A stretch of DNA of 60,021 bases from an uncultured Muribaculaceae bacterium. Its GTDB lineage: Bacteria > Bacteroidota > Bacteroidia > Bacteroidales > Muribaculaceae. Each line of letters starts with the position of its first letter. Position 1 is the first letter of the stretch. The stretch lies in contig CANRCT010000018.1 in NCBI GenBank assembly GCA_947629175.1, positions 1 to 60,021 of the forward strand, read 5' to 3'. The position numbers and the translations under genes were made by a program. The notes beneath the pieces were generated by a model, which searched no databases, had not been told where the DNA came from, and saw nothing but the letters and a program-made list of their open reading frames with translations. Shown in pieces: positions 18,082 to 27,274 of this stretch.

Positions 18082-19653
18082 ATGATAAATCCCAGCGAGA
18101 TTTCCGAAGTGCTCAGGCAGCAGCTCGAAACCGTCAACTCGAAGGTGTCGTTTGAAGAAACGGGCACGGTGCTCGACGTCGGCGACGGCGTGGCACACGT
18201 CTACGGGCTCGACAACGTTTGCGCCAACGAACTTGTCGAGTTCGAGAACGGTGTGACGGGTGTGGCACTCAACCTTGAGGAGAGCAATGTAGGTGTGATT
18301 CTTCTCGACAACGTCAATAAGGTGACCGAAGGAATGTCGGTCAAGCGCACAGGCGAGATCGCCTCTATCCCGGTGGGCGAAGGACTGCTGGGACGTGTCA
18401 TCAATGTGCTCGGAGAGCCGATCGACGGCAAAGGGCCGGTCGAGGGCCGGTTAATGCGTCTGCCTCTTGAACGCAAGGCTCCCGGAGTGGTATACCGCCA
18501 GCCTGTAAAGCAGCCGCTTCAGACAGGCATCAAGGCCATTGACTCTATGGTGCCTATAGGCCGGGGACAGCGAGAGCTGATCATCGGCGACCGCCAGATA
18601 GGAAAGACTGCCATCGCTATCGACACTATCATCAACCAGCGTCCGTTTTTTGAGGCCGGCAAGCCGGTATACTGCATATATGTGGCCATAGGCCAGAAGG
18701 CGTCTTCAGTGGCCGCTACAGTAGAGACACTCCGCCAGCATGGCGCTCTAGACTATACCGTGGTCGTGGCCGCTACTGCTTCCGACTCGGCATCGATGCG
18801 CTACTACGCGCCGTTTGCCGGGGTAGCCATAGGCGAGTTTTTCCGTGATACGGGCCGCGACGCCCTGATAGTATACGACGATCTCTCGAAGCAGGCTGTG
18901 GCCTACCGTGAGATTTCGCTGATCCTTAAGCGTCCGTCGGGACGCGAGGCCTATCCGGGCGATATCTTCTATCTGCATTCGCGTCTGCTTGAGCGTGCGG
19001 CCAAGATCATCGACAATCAGGAGGTGGCTTCCCGCATGAATGACCTTCCGGAACCGCTGAAACCTATTGTGAAAGGGGGCGGATCGCTCACGGCTCTGCC
19101 GATCATCGAGACTCAGGCCGGTGACGTTTCGGCCTACATTCCCACCAACGTGATCTCGATCACCGACGGACAGATATTCCTTGAGACGGCGCTTTTCAAC
19201 CGCGGCATACGTCCGGCCATCAACGTGGGCATCTCTGTCAGCCGTGTCGGAGGATCGGCGCAGATCAAGTCGATGAAGAAGGTGGCCGGTACGCTTAAGA
19301 TCGACCAGGCTCAGTTCCGTGAGCTTGAATCGTTCACTAAATTCGGCGGCGATATCGATCCTGTGACCGCCCGCGTGATCGACAAGGGACGCAAGAACGA
19401 GCGGCTTCTCATTCAGCCTCAGTACAAGCCTATGGCTGTGGAGGATGAGGTGGCGATAATCTATTGCGGCACCCGCGGACTTCTCGAAAACGTGCCCCTC
19501 GACAAAGTCGGGGAGTTTGAGAAGAGCCTCCTGCAGATCCTGCATTCGGCTCATCAGGCCGACGTCATGGATCCTCTGCGTGAAGGCAAGCTGACCGAGG
19601 ACATGGAACAGAAACTCAACGCAGCCGCAAGTCAGGTGGCCGCATCGTATTGA
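18082..19653 (+). CDS. atpA: ATP synthase F1 subunit alpha
   Basis: This 523-residue non-catalytic nucleotide-binding subunit has the P-loop GDRQIGKT, '[15 protein letters not shown]', and '[21 protein letters not shown]', which contributes the arginine finger to the beta active site. Full length, no anomalies. It sits between atpH (12 bases) and atpG (24 bases). Confidence 0.97.
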   Translation: MINPSEISEVLRQQLETVNSKVSFEETGTVLDVGDGVAHVYGLDNVCANELVEFENGVTGVALNLEESNVGVILLDNVNKVTEGMSVKRTGEIASIPVGEGLLGRVINVLGEPIDGKGPVEGRLMRLPLERKAPGVVYRQPVKQPLQTGIKAIDSMVPIGRGQRELIIGDRQIGKTAIAIDTIINQRPFFEAGKPVYCIYVAIGQKASSVAATVETLRQHGALDYTVVVAATASDSASMRYYAPFAGVAIGEFFRDTGRDALIVYDDLSKQAVAYREISLILKRPSGREAYPGDIFYLHSRLLERAAKIIDNQEVASRMNDLPEPLKPIVKGGGSLTALPIIETQAGDVSAYIPTNVISITDGQIFLETALFNRGIRPAINVGISVSRVGGSAQIKSMKKVAGTLKIDQAQFRELESFTKFGGDIDPVTARVIDKGRKNERLLIQPQYKPMAVEDEVAIIYCGTRGLLENVPLDKVGEFEKSLLQILHSAHQADVMDPLREGKLTEDMEQKLNAAASQVAASY

Positions 19654-19677
19654 AATCCTGAAGGCATCGAGAAATAA

Positions 19678-20559
19678 ATGGCAACACTACGCGAACTAAA
19701 GACACGCATCGGCTCTGTGGCTTCGTCGGAGAAGATCACGGGGGCCATGAAGATGATCTCATCGGCCAAGATGCATAAGGCCGAGATGAGCCTTCGCCGG
19801 CTTCAGCCTTTCCGCCGTCAGGTGGAAAGGATCATCGGCACTCTGCTTACAGCCGACGCTGAGTTCAGCTCGCCCCTGCTTGAAGAGAGGCCGGTAGCTA
19901 AAGTCACCGTAGTGGTCTTTGGCTCGGATGATGGCCTGTGCGGTGCCTACAACAACAATATCTACAAGTTTCTGACCGAGCATATCCGTCATATTCGTGA
20001 GACGTATGGCAAGGATACGGCGATAGAGCTTTATCCGATCGGCAAGAAGATGCTCAAGAGCTGCCGCAAGCTTCAGTCGGCTTCAGTCGACATCGTCACT
20101 GCCGAAGGGGTCGACTCCAAGACTGTCGGTGACGGAGTGCGCGATTTCGCCGACACTCTTTGCCGGCATTTCACAGCGGGCGAGACCGACAGAGTTGACT
20201 GCCTGTATATGAACTTCCACAGCATCAGCCGCCAGCGTCCGAGTGCCGAGCAGCTTTTGCCTGTGGCCGCTTCAACGCTGTCCGACAACGGAGTGACGCC
20301 CAGTGTGCGTCCATGCATATTCGAGCCCGACGCACAGACAATCTTCGGAAGCGTGCTGCCGATGTTCATAATGTCGGTGATGCACGATGTGTTTACCGAA
20401 AACCGTGCTTCGGAGCAGGCCGCCAGAGTGATGGCCATGCAGAGCGCCAACGACAATGCAAAGAAACTGCTCGAACAGCTTCAGCTCGAATACAACAAGC
20501 TGCGACAGCAGAGTATCACCACCGAACTGCTCGACATACTCGGCGGTCAGGTCAGATAG
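19678..20559 (+). CDS. atpG: ATP synthase F1 subunit gamma
   Basis: This 293-residue rotor shaft has the expected N-terminal helix (ATLRELKTRIGSVASSEKITGAMKMISSAKMHKAE), a middle Rossmann-like part (VVFGSDDGLCGAYNNNIYK), and the C-terminal coiled-coil partner helix (MQSANDNAKKLLEQLQLEYNKLRQQSITTELLDI). It ends with TAG and is the last atp gene. nuoI follows after 58 bases with no visible promoter or terminator. Confidence 0.96.
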   Translation: MATLRELKTRIGSVASSEKITGAMKMISSAKMHKAEMSLRRLQPFRRQVERIIGTLLTADAEFSSPLLEERPVAKVTVVVFGSDDGLCGAYNNNIYKFLTEHIRHIRETYGKDTAIELYPIGKKMLKSCRKLQSASVDIVTAEGVDSKTVGDGVRDFADTLCRHFTAGETDRVDCLYMNFHSISRQRPSAEQLLPVAASTLSDNGVTPSVRPCIFEPDAQTIFGSVLPMFIMSVMHDVFTENRASEQAARVMAMQSANDNAKKLLEQLQLEYNKLRQQSITTELLDILGGQVR

Positions 20560-20617
20560 AAGAATCAACCGACATATCACCAAGCAATTAAAAAGTAAAA
20601 CATATCAACGATAAACT

Positions 20618-21265
20618 ATGGGTAGTGTAAAAGATTATTTTTCGTCGCTCGGGGCCGGCATCGCCAGCCTCGTTAAGGGCATGACGGTCACCGGAAAGGA
20701 GTTCGTCACACCCAAGCTGACGGAGAAATATCCTGAAAACCGCGACACCGTCCACGTTCCGGAGCGTTTCCGCGCCATTCTGGAGCTTAAATACGATGAC
20801 GAGGGACGCCACAAGTGCATAGCTTGCGGCATCTGCGAGCGCAACTGTCCGAACGGCACCATCTCTTTGAGCACTAAGATGGTGGATACCGCCGACGGCA
20901 AGAAGAAGCGTAAACTTGACAAATATATGTATGATCTCGGCAGCTGCACTTTCTGTCAGCTCTGCGTAAGCTCCTGCCCGCAGAATGCGATCGAATTCTC
21001 AAACGATTTCGAGCAGGCAGTCTTCACCCGTGAGAAGCTTGTCAAGCAGCTCAATTATCTGCCGGAAAAGGAGGAGCCTGCTCCCTCGCCCGAAGAGCTC
21101 GCCCGCATTCAGGCCGAGCGTGAGGCCAAGATAGCTGCTGCCAAAGCTGCGGCAGCAGCCAAAAAGGCCGCAGCCGCAGCCGCCGAAGGCATTGAGGCGG
21201 CAGAGAAAGCCCAGGGCGACAAGCCGGTGACTGATCAGCCTGCAAAACCTGTTGACAAACAATAA
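20618..21265 (+). CDS. nuoI: NADH-quinone oxidoreductase subunit I with Ala/Lys-rich tail
   Basis: This 215-residue ferredoxin-like subunit carries clusters N6a and N6b: Cys67, 70, 73, 77 (CIACGICERNC) and Cys110, 113, 116, 120 (CTFCQLCVSSC). The core ends near residue 150 and is followed by about 65 residues rich in Ala, Lys, Glu and Pro, a low-complexity extension absent from many NuoI proteins. In the absence of nuoE, nuoF and nuoG this subunit would be the electron entry end of the complex, and the tail could help a donor dock (inference). It restarts the nuo series after the atp genes. Confidence 0.94.
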   Translation: MGSVKDYFSSLGAGIASLVKGMTVTGKEFVTPKLTEKYPENRDTVHVPERFRAILELKYDDEGRHKCIACGICERNCPNGTISLSTKMVDTADGKKKRKLDKYMYDLGSCTFCQLCVSSCPQNAIEFSNDFEQAVFTREKLVKQLNYLPEKEEPAPSPEELARIQAEREAKIAAAKAAAAAKKAAAAAAEGIEAAEKAQGDKPVTDQPAKPVDKQ

Positions 21266-21274
21266 TTATTAGAT

Positions 21275-21790
21275 ATGGAATCACTTGGAGGTATAATCAT
21301 GTACTGGGTGATCGCTCTGTCGATCGTCATATTCTCGGTGCTGACTGTCACCACTCGCAAAATCCTGCGTTCGGCCACATATCTGCTGTTCGTACTCTTC
21401 GCTACGGCCGCTCTCTATTTCAAACTCGACTTTGAGTTTCTGGGCGCCGTGCAGATGGCGGTCTACGCCGGTGGCATAGTGGTGTTGTTCGTGTTCTCTA
21501 TTTTGCTTACCTCGCATCCGGGCGACAATACGTCGCGTCTGGTGTCGAAGAAGCGCCTGCTCGGTCTGGTAGCCGGAGTGGCCACTCTCGTGGTAGCCGG
21601 TTGGGCTCTCGTGAGCCGCTGCGCCGACATGGCCGCTCAGCTGCCTGTCATGGACAATCCTACCATGCATCAGATCGGCGAGACCCTCATGGGCACAGGC
21701 AAAGGAGAGTATCTGCTGCCGTTCGAGGCTATCAGTGTGTTGCTTCTCGCATGTATAATCGGTGGCGTGACAGTCGCCCGCAAAAGATAA
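21275..21790 (+). CDS. nuoJ: NADH-quinone oxidoreductase subunit J
   Basis: This 171-residue membrane subunit has about five helices. It shows the NuoJ pattern 'YLLFVLFATAALYFKLDFEFLGAVQMAVYAGGIVVLFVFSILL' (pi-bulge helix region) in the first half. It connects the quinone module to the antiporter-like subunits. The gene begins 9 bases after nuoI and ends 6 bases before nuoK. Confidence 0.94.
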   Translation: MESLGGIIMYWVIALSIVIFSVLTVTTRKILRSATYLLFVLFATAALYFKLDFEFLGAVQMAVYAGGIVVLFVFSILLTSHPGDNTSRLVSKKRLLGLVAGVATLVVAGWALVSRCADMAAQLPVMDNPTMHQIGETLMGTGKGEYLLPFEAISVLLLACIIGGVTVARKR

Positions 21791-21796
21791 GCAGTT

Positions 21797-22108
21797 ATGG
21801 AAATTACGATGATCTACTATCTTATACCGGCGCTGCTGATGTTCTGCTGCGGCGTCTATGGCTTCGTCACCCGCAAAAACATGATTGCTATGCTGATCTC
21901 GCTTGAGCTGATGCTCAATGCGGTCGACATTAATTTCGTGGTATTCAACCGCTATCTGTTCCCGGGTCAGATGGAAGGCATGTTCTTCACATTGTTTGCG
22001 ATCGCAATCGCAGCCGCTGAGACCGCCCTCGCCATAGCAATCATCATCAACGTGTTCCGCGCAGCGCGCAACGTCGATGTCAACGACCTCAACAAAATGA
22101 AACATTAA
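21797..22108 (+). CDS. nuoK: NADH-quinone oxidoreductase subunit K
   Basis: This 103-residue, three-helix membrane subunit is MrpC-like. It has the conserved membrane glutamate at position 37 in 'LISLELMLNAVDINFV'; the second family glutamate lies in 'AAAETALAIAI'. Both are needed for proton transfer in known complexes. It is packed between nuoJ (6 bases) and nuoL (13 bases). Confidence 0.95.
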   Translation: MEITMIYYLIPALLMFCCGVYGFVTRKNMIAMLISLELMLNAVDINFVVFNRYLFPGQMEGMFFTLFAIAIAAAETALAIAIIINVFRAARNVDVNDLNKMKH

Positions 22109-22121
22109 CCCACTACGCGTC

Positions 22122-24152
22122 ATGGACATTACGATACCTATACTTATTCTGGCCATACCGCTATTCATGTTCCTCCTGCTGGGACTGACAGGCATGAAAA
22201 TGCCCCACTGGCTTGCCGGCACACTCGGCACAGCGGGCATGGGAACTGTGCTGGTGTTGAGCTACATCACGGCGTTGACCTATTTCTACGGCGGTTCGCC
22301 ACAGTTTATCGCTGAAAACGGCGAGCGCCTCCAGGCTGTAATCTTCAACTGCACATGGCTGCAGTTCACTCCCAGTCTGGTGATCAAACTCGGTTTCCTC
22401 CTCGACCCGATATCGGCGCTGATGCTGATAGTCATTCCCACCATCTCTTTCATGGTGCATCTCTACAGCATGGGCTACATGCGCGACCATCACGGAGTAT
22501 ACGAGCACGGTTTCCAGCGTTTCTACGCTTTCCTGTCGCTCTTCAGCTTCTCTATGCTCGGTCTGGTAGTGGCCACGAATATCTTCCAGATGTATATCTT
22601 CTGGGAGCTTGTGGGCGCATCCTCCTATCTTCTGATCGGTTTCTATTATAAGAAACCTTCGGCAGTCTCGGCATCGAAAAAAGCGTTTATCGTCACTCGT
22701 TTCGCTGATCTCGGCTTCCTTATCGGCATCCTCGTGCTGTCGTACTATACGGGCACGTTCGACTTCATGCAGCTCACATCCGCTCCTGTCGACGGCATGG
22801 AAGGAGTCTATCAGGTGAGCGAGCAGACTGCTCTGGGAGTAAAGAATATCTTCGCACAGAGCGCGGCTCCAATGTTTATGGGCGCTTCGGTGCTGACATG
22901 GGCTCTCGTGCTGATCTTCATGGGCGGCATGGGTAAGTCGGCCATGATGCCTCTCCACATATGGCTCCCCGACGCCATGGAGGGCCCGACTCCCGTCTCG
23001 GCTCTCATCCACGCAGCCACTATGGTGGTGGCCGGAGTATATCTGGTAGCACGACTCTATCCGCTCTATCTGATGGAGACGACCTCGCTCGACATCATAG
23101 TAGTGGTAGGCGCTCTGACAGCCTTCTATGCAGCGATGGTGGCCTGTGCGCAGATCGACATCAAGCGAGTCCTCGCATTCTCCACTATCTCACAGATAGC
23201 CTTCATGATGGTATCGCTCGGAGTTTCGCGTCCGGAATTCCACGAAGGCATAGGCTACATGGCCGGAATGTTCCATCTGTTCACCCACGCCATGTTCAAG
23301 GCGCTTCTCTTCCTCTGCGCCGGTGCGATCATCCACGTCGTGGGATCCAATGACTACACTGCCATGCACGGCCTGCGCAAATTCATGCCGATCACCAATG
23401 CATGCTTCCTTATAGGCTGTCTTGCCATCGCCGGCATCATTCCGTTTGCAGGTTTCTTCTCCAAGGACGAAATTCTCGTGGCTTGCTTCGGACACTCGAT
23501 CTTCTGGTATATCTGGATGTCGGCAGTAGCCGGTCTGACCGCATTCTACATGTTCCGACTCTACTACCTGATTTTCTGGTGGAAGGAACACAAGGTGCAT
23601 GAGGGCCACCACGCTCCCGCCGACCAGCCCTGGACAATGACGCTGCCTCTGGTCATTCTGGCAGCCATTTCGTGCGTGGCCGGTTTCGTGCCGATGGGCA
23701 ACCTGGTCACCTGGAACGGTGTGCCGATGTTCGAGCATGTCAACTTCTTCACCAATCTTACGCATCTCAACTGGAGCGTAGCCCTCGTCTCGCTTGCAGT
23801 GGCTATCGTCGCCATAATCATAGCGACGGTGATGTACCGAAAGGAAAATCCGCTGCCCGACCGCATGGCCGATATGTTCCCCCGTCTGTGGGACTGGTGT
23901 CACCATCGTTTCTACTGGGACGAACTCTATCAGTTCATCACCCATAAGATTATCTTCGGATGCATTTCGCGTCCCATCGCCTGGTTTGACCGTCACATCA
24001 TCGACGGAGCCATGGATGGTCTGGCCACAGTCACCAACAAGGCTTCCTACGCGATACGCGGCCTGCAGAGCGGCAAGATACAGATGTATGTATGGGTCTA
24101 CCTCATCGGAGCTCTGCTGCTTGCAGCTGTGACAGCCGTCTGCCTCATGTAA
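22122..24152 (+). CDS. nuoL: NADH-quinone oxidoreductase subunit L
   Basis: This 676-residue antiporter-like pump lies at the distal end of the membrane arm. Proton-channel segments include 'IFWELVGASSYLLIGFYY' (glutamate), 'GKSAMMPLHIWLPDAMEGPTPVSALIHAATMVVAGVYL' (lysine and histidines) and 'FHLFTHAMFKALLFLCAG' (histidine and lysine). The C-terminal part (from about 540) forms the long lateral helix and the last membrane helix. It is the largest gene of the unit. Confidence 0.96.
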   Translation: MDITIPILILAIPLFMFLLLGLTGMKMPHWLAGTLGTAGMGTVLVLSYITALTYFYGGSPQFIAENGERLQAVIFNCTWLQFTPSLVIKLGFLLDPISALMLIVIPTISFMVHLYSMGYMRDHHGVYEHGFQRFYAFLSLFSFSMLGLVVATNIFQMYIFWELVGASSYLLIGFYYKKPSAVSASKKAFIVTRFADLGFLIGILVLSYYTGTFDFMQLTSAPVDGMEGVYQVSEQTALGVKNIFAQSAAPMFMGASVLTWALVLIFMGGMGKSAMMPLHIWLPDAMEGPTPVSALIHAATMVVAGVYLVARLYPLYLMETTSLDIIVVVGALTAFYAAMVACAQIDIKRVLAFSTISQIAFMMVSLGVSRPEFHEGIGYMAGMFHLFTHAMFKALLFLCAGAIIHVVGSNDYTAMHGLRKFMPITNACFLIGCLAIAGIIPFAGFFSKDEILVACFGHSIFWYIWMSAVAGLTAFYMFRLYYLIFWWKEHKVHEGHHAPADQPWTMTLPLVILAAISCVAGFVPMGNLVTWNGVPMFEHVNFFTNLTHLNWSVALVSLAVAIVAIIIATVMYRKENPLPDRMADMFPRLWDWCHHRFYWDELYQFITHKIIFGCISRPIAWFDRHIIDGAMDGLATVTNKASYAIRGLQSGKIQMYVWVYLIGALLLAAVTAVCLM

Positions 24153-24190
24153 TTTCATTCACGGTGCAATAAGAAAAAGAAAAAGTAATT

Positions 24191-25696
24191 ATGTTTTCCA
24201 ATCCTCTGATCTATTTCGTGGTGATTCCGCTGGTAATGCTGGCCGGTCTCGCCATCTGCCGGAGCATAGGGCAGATACGCGCCGTGGCCGTCACCGGATC
24301 ACTCGCGCTCACAGCCCTCTCGATATGGCTTCTGGTCGACTATCTGGGACTCCGCGCCGCAGGCGCCGACGCCCCGATGCTCTACTGTGGCTCCTGGAGC
24401 TGGTTTGAGCCTCTAAACATACATCTTGCAGTCGGTGTCGACGGTATCTCGATAGCAATGCTTATCCTGTCGTCGATCATCCTGCTGACAGGCAGCTTCG
24501 CCTCCTGGAAGATCGAGCCGAACACAAAGGACTTCTTCCTCTGGCTTATCCTGCTGTCGACGGGCGTGTTCGGATTCTTTATCTCGATCGACCTCTTCAC
24601 GATGTTCATGTTCTATGAGGTGGCTCTCATACCGATGTATCTGCTTATCGGAGTGTGGGGCAGCGGCAACAAGAACTACTCGGCCATGAAGCTGACTCTG
24701 ATGCTCATGGGCGGCTCGGCATTCCTGATGCTCGGCCTCATAGGCATCTTCTATCACTCGGCTCCCGAAGGAATGCCTCTGACATGGAATCTCCTTGAGA
24801 TCCGCGCCAACGAGAGCATTTCGGAAGGCTGGCAGTATTTCCTCTTCCCGATGACGTTCGTAGGCTTCGGAGTGCTCGGAGCCATGTTCCCCTTCCACAC
24901 ATGGAGCCCCGACGGTCATGCTTCGGCCCCGACAGCCGTGTCGATGCTCCATGCGGGCGTGCTTATGAAACTCGGCGGCTACGGATGCTTCCGTGTAGCC
25001 ATCTACCTCATGCCTCAGGCTGCCAACGAGCTCGCATGGATATTCCTGATACTGACAGGCATCTCTGTAGTCTACGGCGCTTTCTCGGCCTGTGTGCAGA
25101 CCGACCTCAAATATATCAACGCCTATTCCTCGGTAAGCCATTGCGGCCTCGTGCTCTTCGCCATATTGATGCTTAACACCACGGCGATGACCGGCGCCAT
25201 AATGCAGATGCTCTCCCACGGTCTGATGACGGCCCTCTTCTTCGCCCTCATCGGTATGATCTACGGACGCACGCATACCCGCGACATACGTCTGATGGGC
25301 GGCCTGATGAAGATCATGCCGTATCTGGCCGTATGCTATGTAATAGCCGGTTTCGCTTCGCTCGGTCTGCCGGGTCTCAGCGGATTCGTAGCCGAGATGA
25401 CAATTTTCATCGGTTCGTTCCAGCATGCCGACATGTTCCACCGCGTATTCACCATCGTGGCATGCTGCTCGATCGTGATCACTGCGGTCTACATTCTCCG
25501 TGTCGTGGGCAAGCTGCTTTTCGGCCCTGTACAGGACGAGCATCATCTGCAGCTCACCGACGCCACATGGTGGGAACGTGTGTCGACCGTCACACTCATA
25601 GTCAGCGTAGCAGCCATAGGATGCTTCCCCAACTTCTTCGCCGACCTTATCAAGTTTACATTCAGCCCGTCGATCTTCGCCGTCATCGGCCAGTAA
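24191..25696 (+). CDS. nuoM: NADH-quinone oxidoreductase subunit M
   Basis: This 501-residue antiporter-like pump of the complex I membrane arm has 'MFMFYEVALIPMYLLIGVWG' (membrane glutamate), 'FPFHTWSPDGHASAPTAVSMLHAGVLMKLGGYG' (lysine/histidine channel) and 'QMLSHGLMTALFFALIGMIYGRTHTRD'. It is 38 bases after nuoL and 17 before nuoN, all on the same strand. Confidence 0.96.
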   Translation: MFSNPLIYFVVIPLVMLAGLAICRSIGQIRAVAVTGSLALTALSIWLLVDYLGLRAAGADAPMLYCGSWSWFEPLNIHLAVGVDGISIAMLILSSIILLTGSFASWKIEPNTKDFFLWLILLSTGVFGFFISIDLFTMFMFYEVALIPMYLLIGVWGSGNKNYSAMKLTLMLMGGSAFLMLGLIGIFYHSAPEGMPLTWNLLEIRANESISEGWQYFLFPMTFVGFGVLGAMFPFHTWSPDGHASAPTAVSMLHAGVLMKLGGYGCFRVAIYLMPQAANELAWIFLILTGISVVYGAFSACVQTDLKYINAYSSVSHCGLVLFAILMLNTTAMTGAIMQMLSHGLMTALFFALIGMIYGRTHTRDIRLMGGLMKIMPYLAVCYVIAGFASLGLPGLSGFVAEMTIFIGSFQHADMFHRVFTIVACCSIVITAVYILRVVGKLLFGPVQDEHHLQLTDATWWERVSTVTLIVSVAAIGCFPNFFADLIKFTFSPSIFAVIGQ

Positions 25697-25713
25697 TTTT
25701 GCATAGATAGAAA

Positions 25714-27165
25714 ATGGACTATTCACAGTTTCTCATAATGAAGCAGGAAATCGGCCTCCTCGCCGTATTTCTGATTGTCTTCCTCGCCGACACTTTCCTG
25801 CCCCGTCGCGAGCAGGGTTCGATCGGCGTCATAAGCTGCATCTTCTTCGCAGCGTTCACGGTGCTCGGTTTCGTCCCCGGTGTCGTAGGCGAAGGGATGG
25901 CCTTCTCCGATATGTACGAGGCCACATGGCCTGTGATCAACATCAAGAACATTCTCAATGTCGGTGTGCTCATAGTCATGATTCAGGCCCTGCGCTGGGC
26001 CGATCAGGATATGGTGAGGATCCGCCGCGGTGAGTTCTACGAACTGCTTCTGGTGACGCTCCTGGGCATGTATCTTATGATTTCGGCCCGTCACTTCCTG
26101 CTGTTCGTGATCGGTCTGGAAACAGCCTCGCTTCCTCTGGCGGCCATGGTGGCTTTCGACAAGCACCGCTACGAATCGCGTGAGGCGGCTGTCAAGTATA
26201 TCCTGACGGCTGTATTCTCCTCGGCCATATTCATGATGGGCATATCGTATGTCTACGCTCTGTCGGGCTCGCTCTACTTCTATGATATCGCCATTGCGGT
26301 ATGGTCGGAGTCGCACAGCGCTCTGCTCCTCTGCGCCCTGGCTTTTGTCATAGCAGGCATAGGCTTCAAGCTGTCGCTCGTGCCGTTCCACCTCTGGACC
26401 GCCGACGTCTATCAGGGTGCGCCGACTCCGGTGACCTCATATCTCTCGGTTATCTCCAAGGGCGCCGCCGCATTCGCGTTTCTCGCAGTGCTCTGGCAGG
26501 CGTTCGGCACGGTTTATCCCCAGGCATGGGAATGGATGCTCTATGCTCTTATCATCCTGACCATCACCGTGGGCAACCTATTCGCCATCCGTCAGAAGAA
26601 CATGAAGCGCTTCCTCGCTTTCTCGTCGATCTCGCAGGCCGGTTACATCATGCTCGGCATCATAGCTTTCAATCCTATGGGAATGGCAGCTCTGATGTTC
26701 TACGTGCTGGTGTATATTTTCTCCAATCTTGCCGCCTTCGGCGTGATAGGGGCTATAGAGAACGCTTCGGGCAAAGTGTGGATGGACGACTACAAGGGAC
26801 TTTACCGCACCAATCCGCGTCTGGCGTTCACAATGATGCTCGCCATGTTCTCTTTGGCCGGCATCCCGCCGTTCGCAGGTTTCTTCTCGAAGTTCTTCAT
26901 CTTCACCGGCGCGATAGCCCAGGGCACTGTAGCGATCTACGTGCTTGTGCTTATAGCGTTGATCAACACCATCATTTCGCTCTACTACTATCTGCTGGTG
27001 GTGAAGGCGATGTTCATTTCGCAGGACGACTGCGTGATCGCGCCTTTCCGCAGTGCATGCAGCGAGCGTTTTGCCCTGTGGGTATGTGTGGCAGGAATCC
27101 TGCTGCTCGGTGTGGTAAGCTTCGTCTACAACACTCTGCTTGAAGGCACGATGTACAGCTTCTGA
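25714..27165 (+). CDS. nuoN: NADH-quinone oxidoreductase subunit N
   Basis: This 483-residue antiporter-like pump is next to NuoK in the membrane arm. Conserved pieces are 'HFLLFVIGLETASLPLAAMVAF' (glutamate), 'GFKLSLVPFHLWTADVYQGAPTPVTSYLSVISKGAAAFAF' and 'KNMKRFLAFSSISQAGYIMLGI'. It is the last gene of the 17-kb unit. A strong terminator follows 38 bases after the stop. Confidence 0.96.
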   Translation: MDYSQFLIMKQEIGLLAVFLIVFLADTFLPRREQGSIGVISCIFFAAFTVLGFVPGVVGEGMAFSDMYEATWPVINIKNILNVGVLIVMIQALRWADQDMVRIRRGEFYELLLVTLLGMYLMISARHFLLFVIGLETASLPLAAMVAFDKHRYESREAAVKYILTAVFSSAIFMMGISYVYALSGSLYFYDIAIAVWSESHSALLLCALAFVIAGIGFKLSLVPFHLWTADVYQGAPTPVTSYLSVISKGAAAFAFLAVLWQAFGTVYPQAWEWMLYALIILTITVGNLFAIRQKNMKRFLAFSSISQAGYIMLGIIAFNPMGMAALMFYVLVYIFSNLAAFGVIGAIENASGKVWMDDYKGLYRTNPRLAFTMMLAMFSLAGIPPFAGFFSKFFIFTGAIAQGTVAIYVLVLIALINTIISLYYYLLVVKAMFISQDDCVIAPFRSACSERFALWVCVAGILLLGVVSFVYNTLLEGTMYSF

Positions 27166-27203
27166 AGCTGACTCCCACGACGTTTCAACCCTTCAATAAA
27201 GTG

Positions 27204-27237
27204 CTCCCCGGAAAGCTTTCGCCTTCCGGGGAGTTTT
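27204..27237. terminator. Terminator of the nuo-atp-nuo operon
   Basis: A perfect 10-bp stem pairs CTCCCCGGAA (27204-27213) with TTCCGGGGAG (27224-27233), followed by TTTT. It is the only strong terminator seen between nuoA and this point, and it also lies at the end of the convergent double-ABC gene. Confidence 0.85.
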
Positions 27238-27274
27238 ACATCCGACAGGATTATTGATCTGCCTGGCATGCGGA

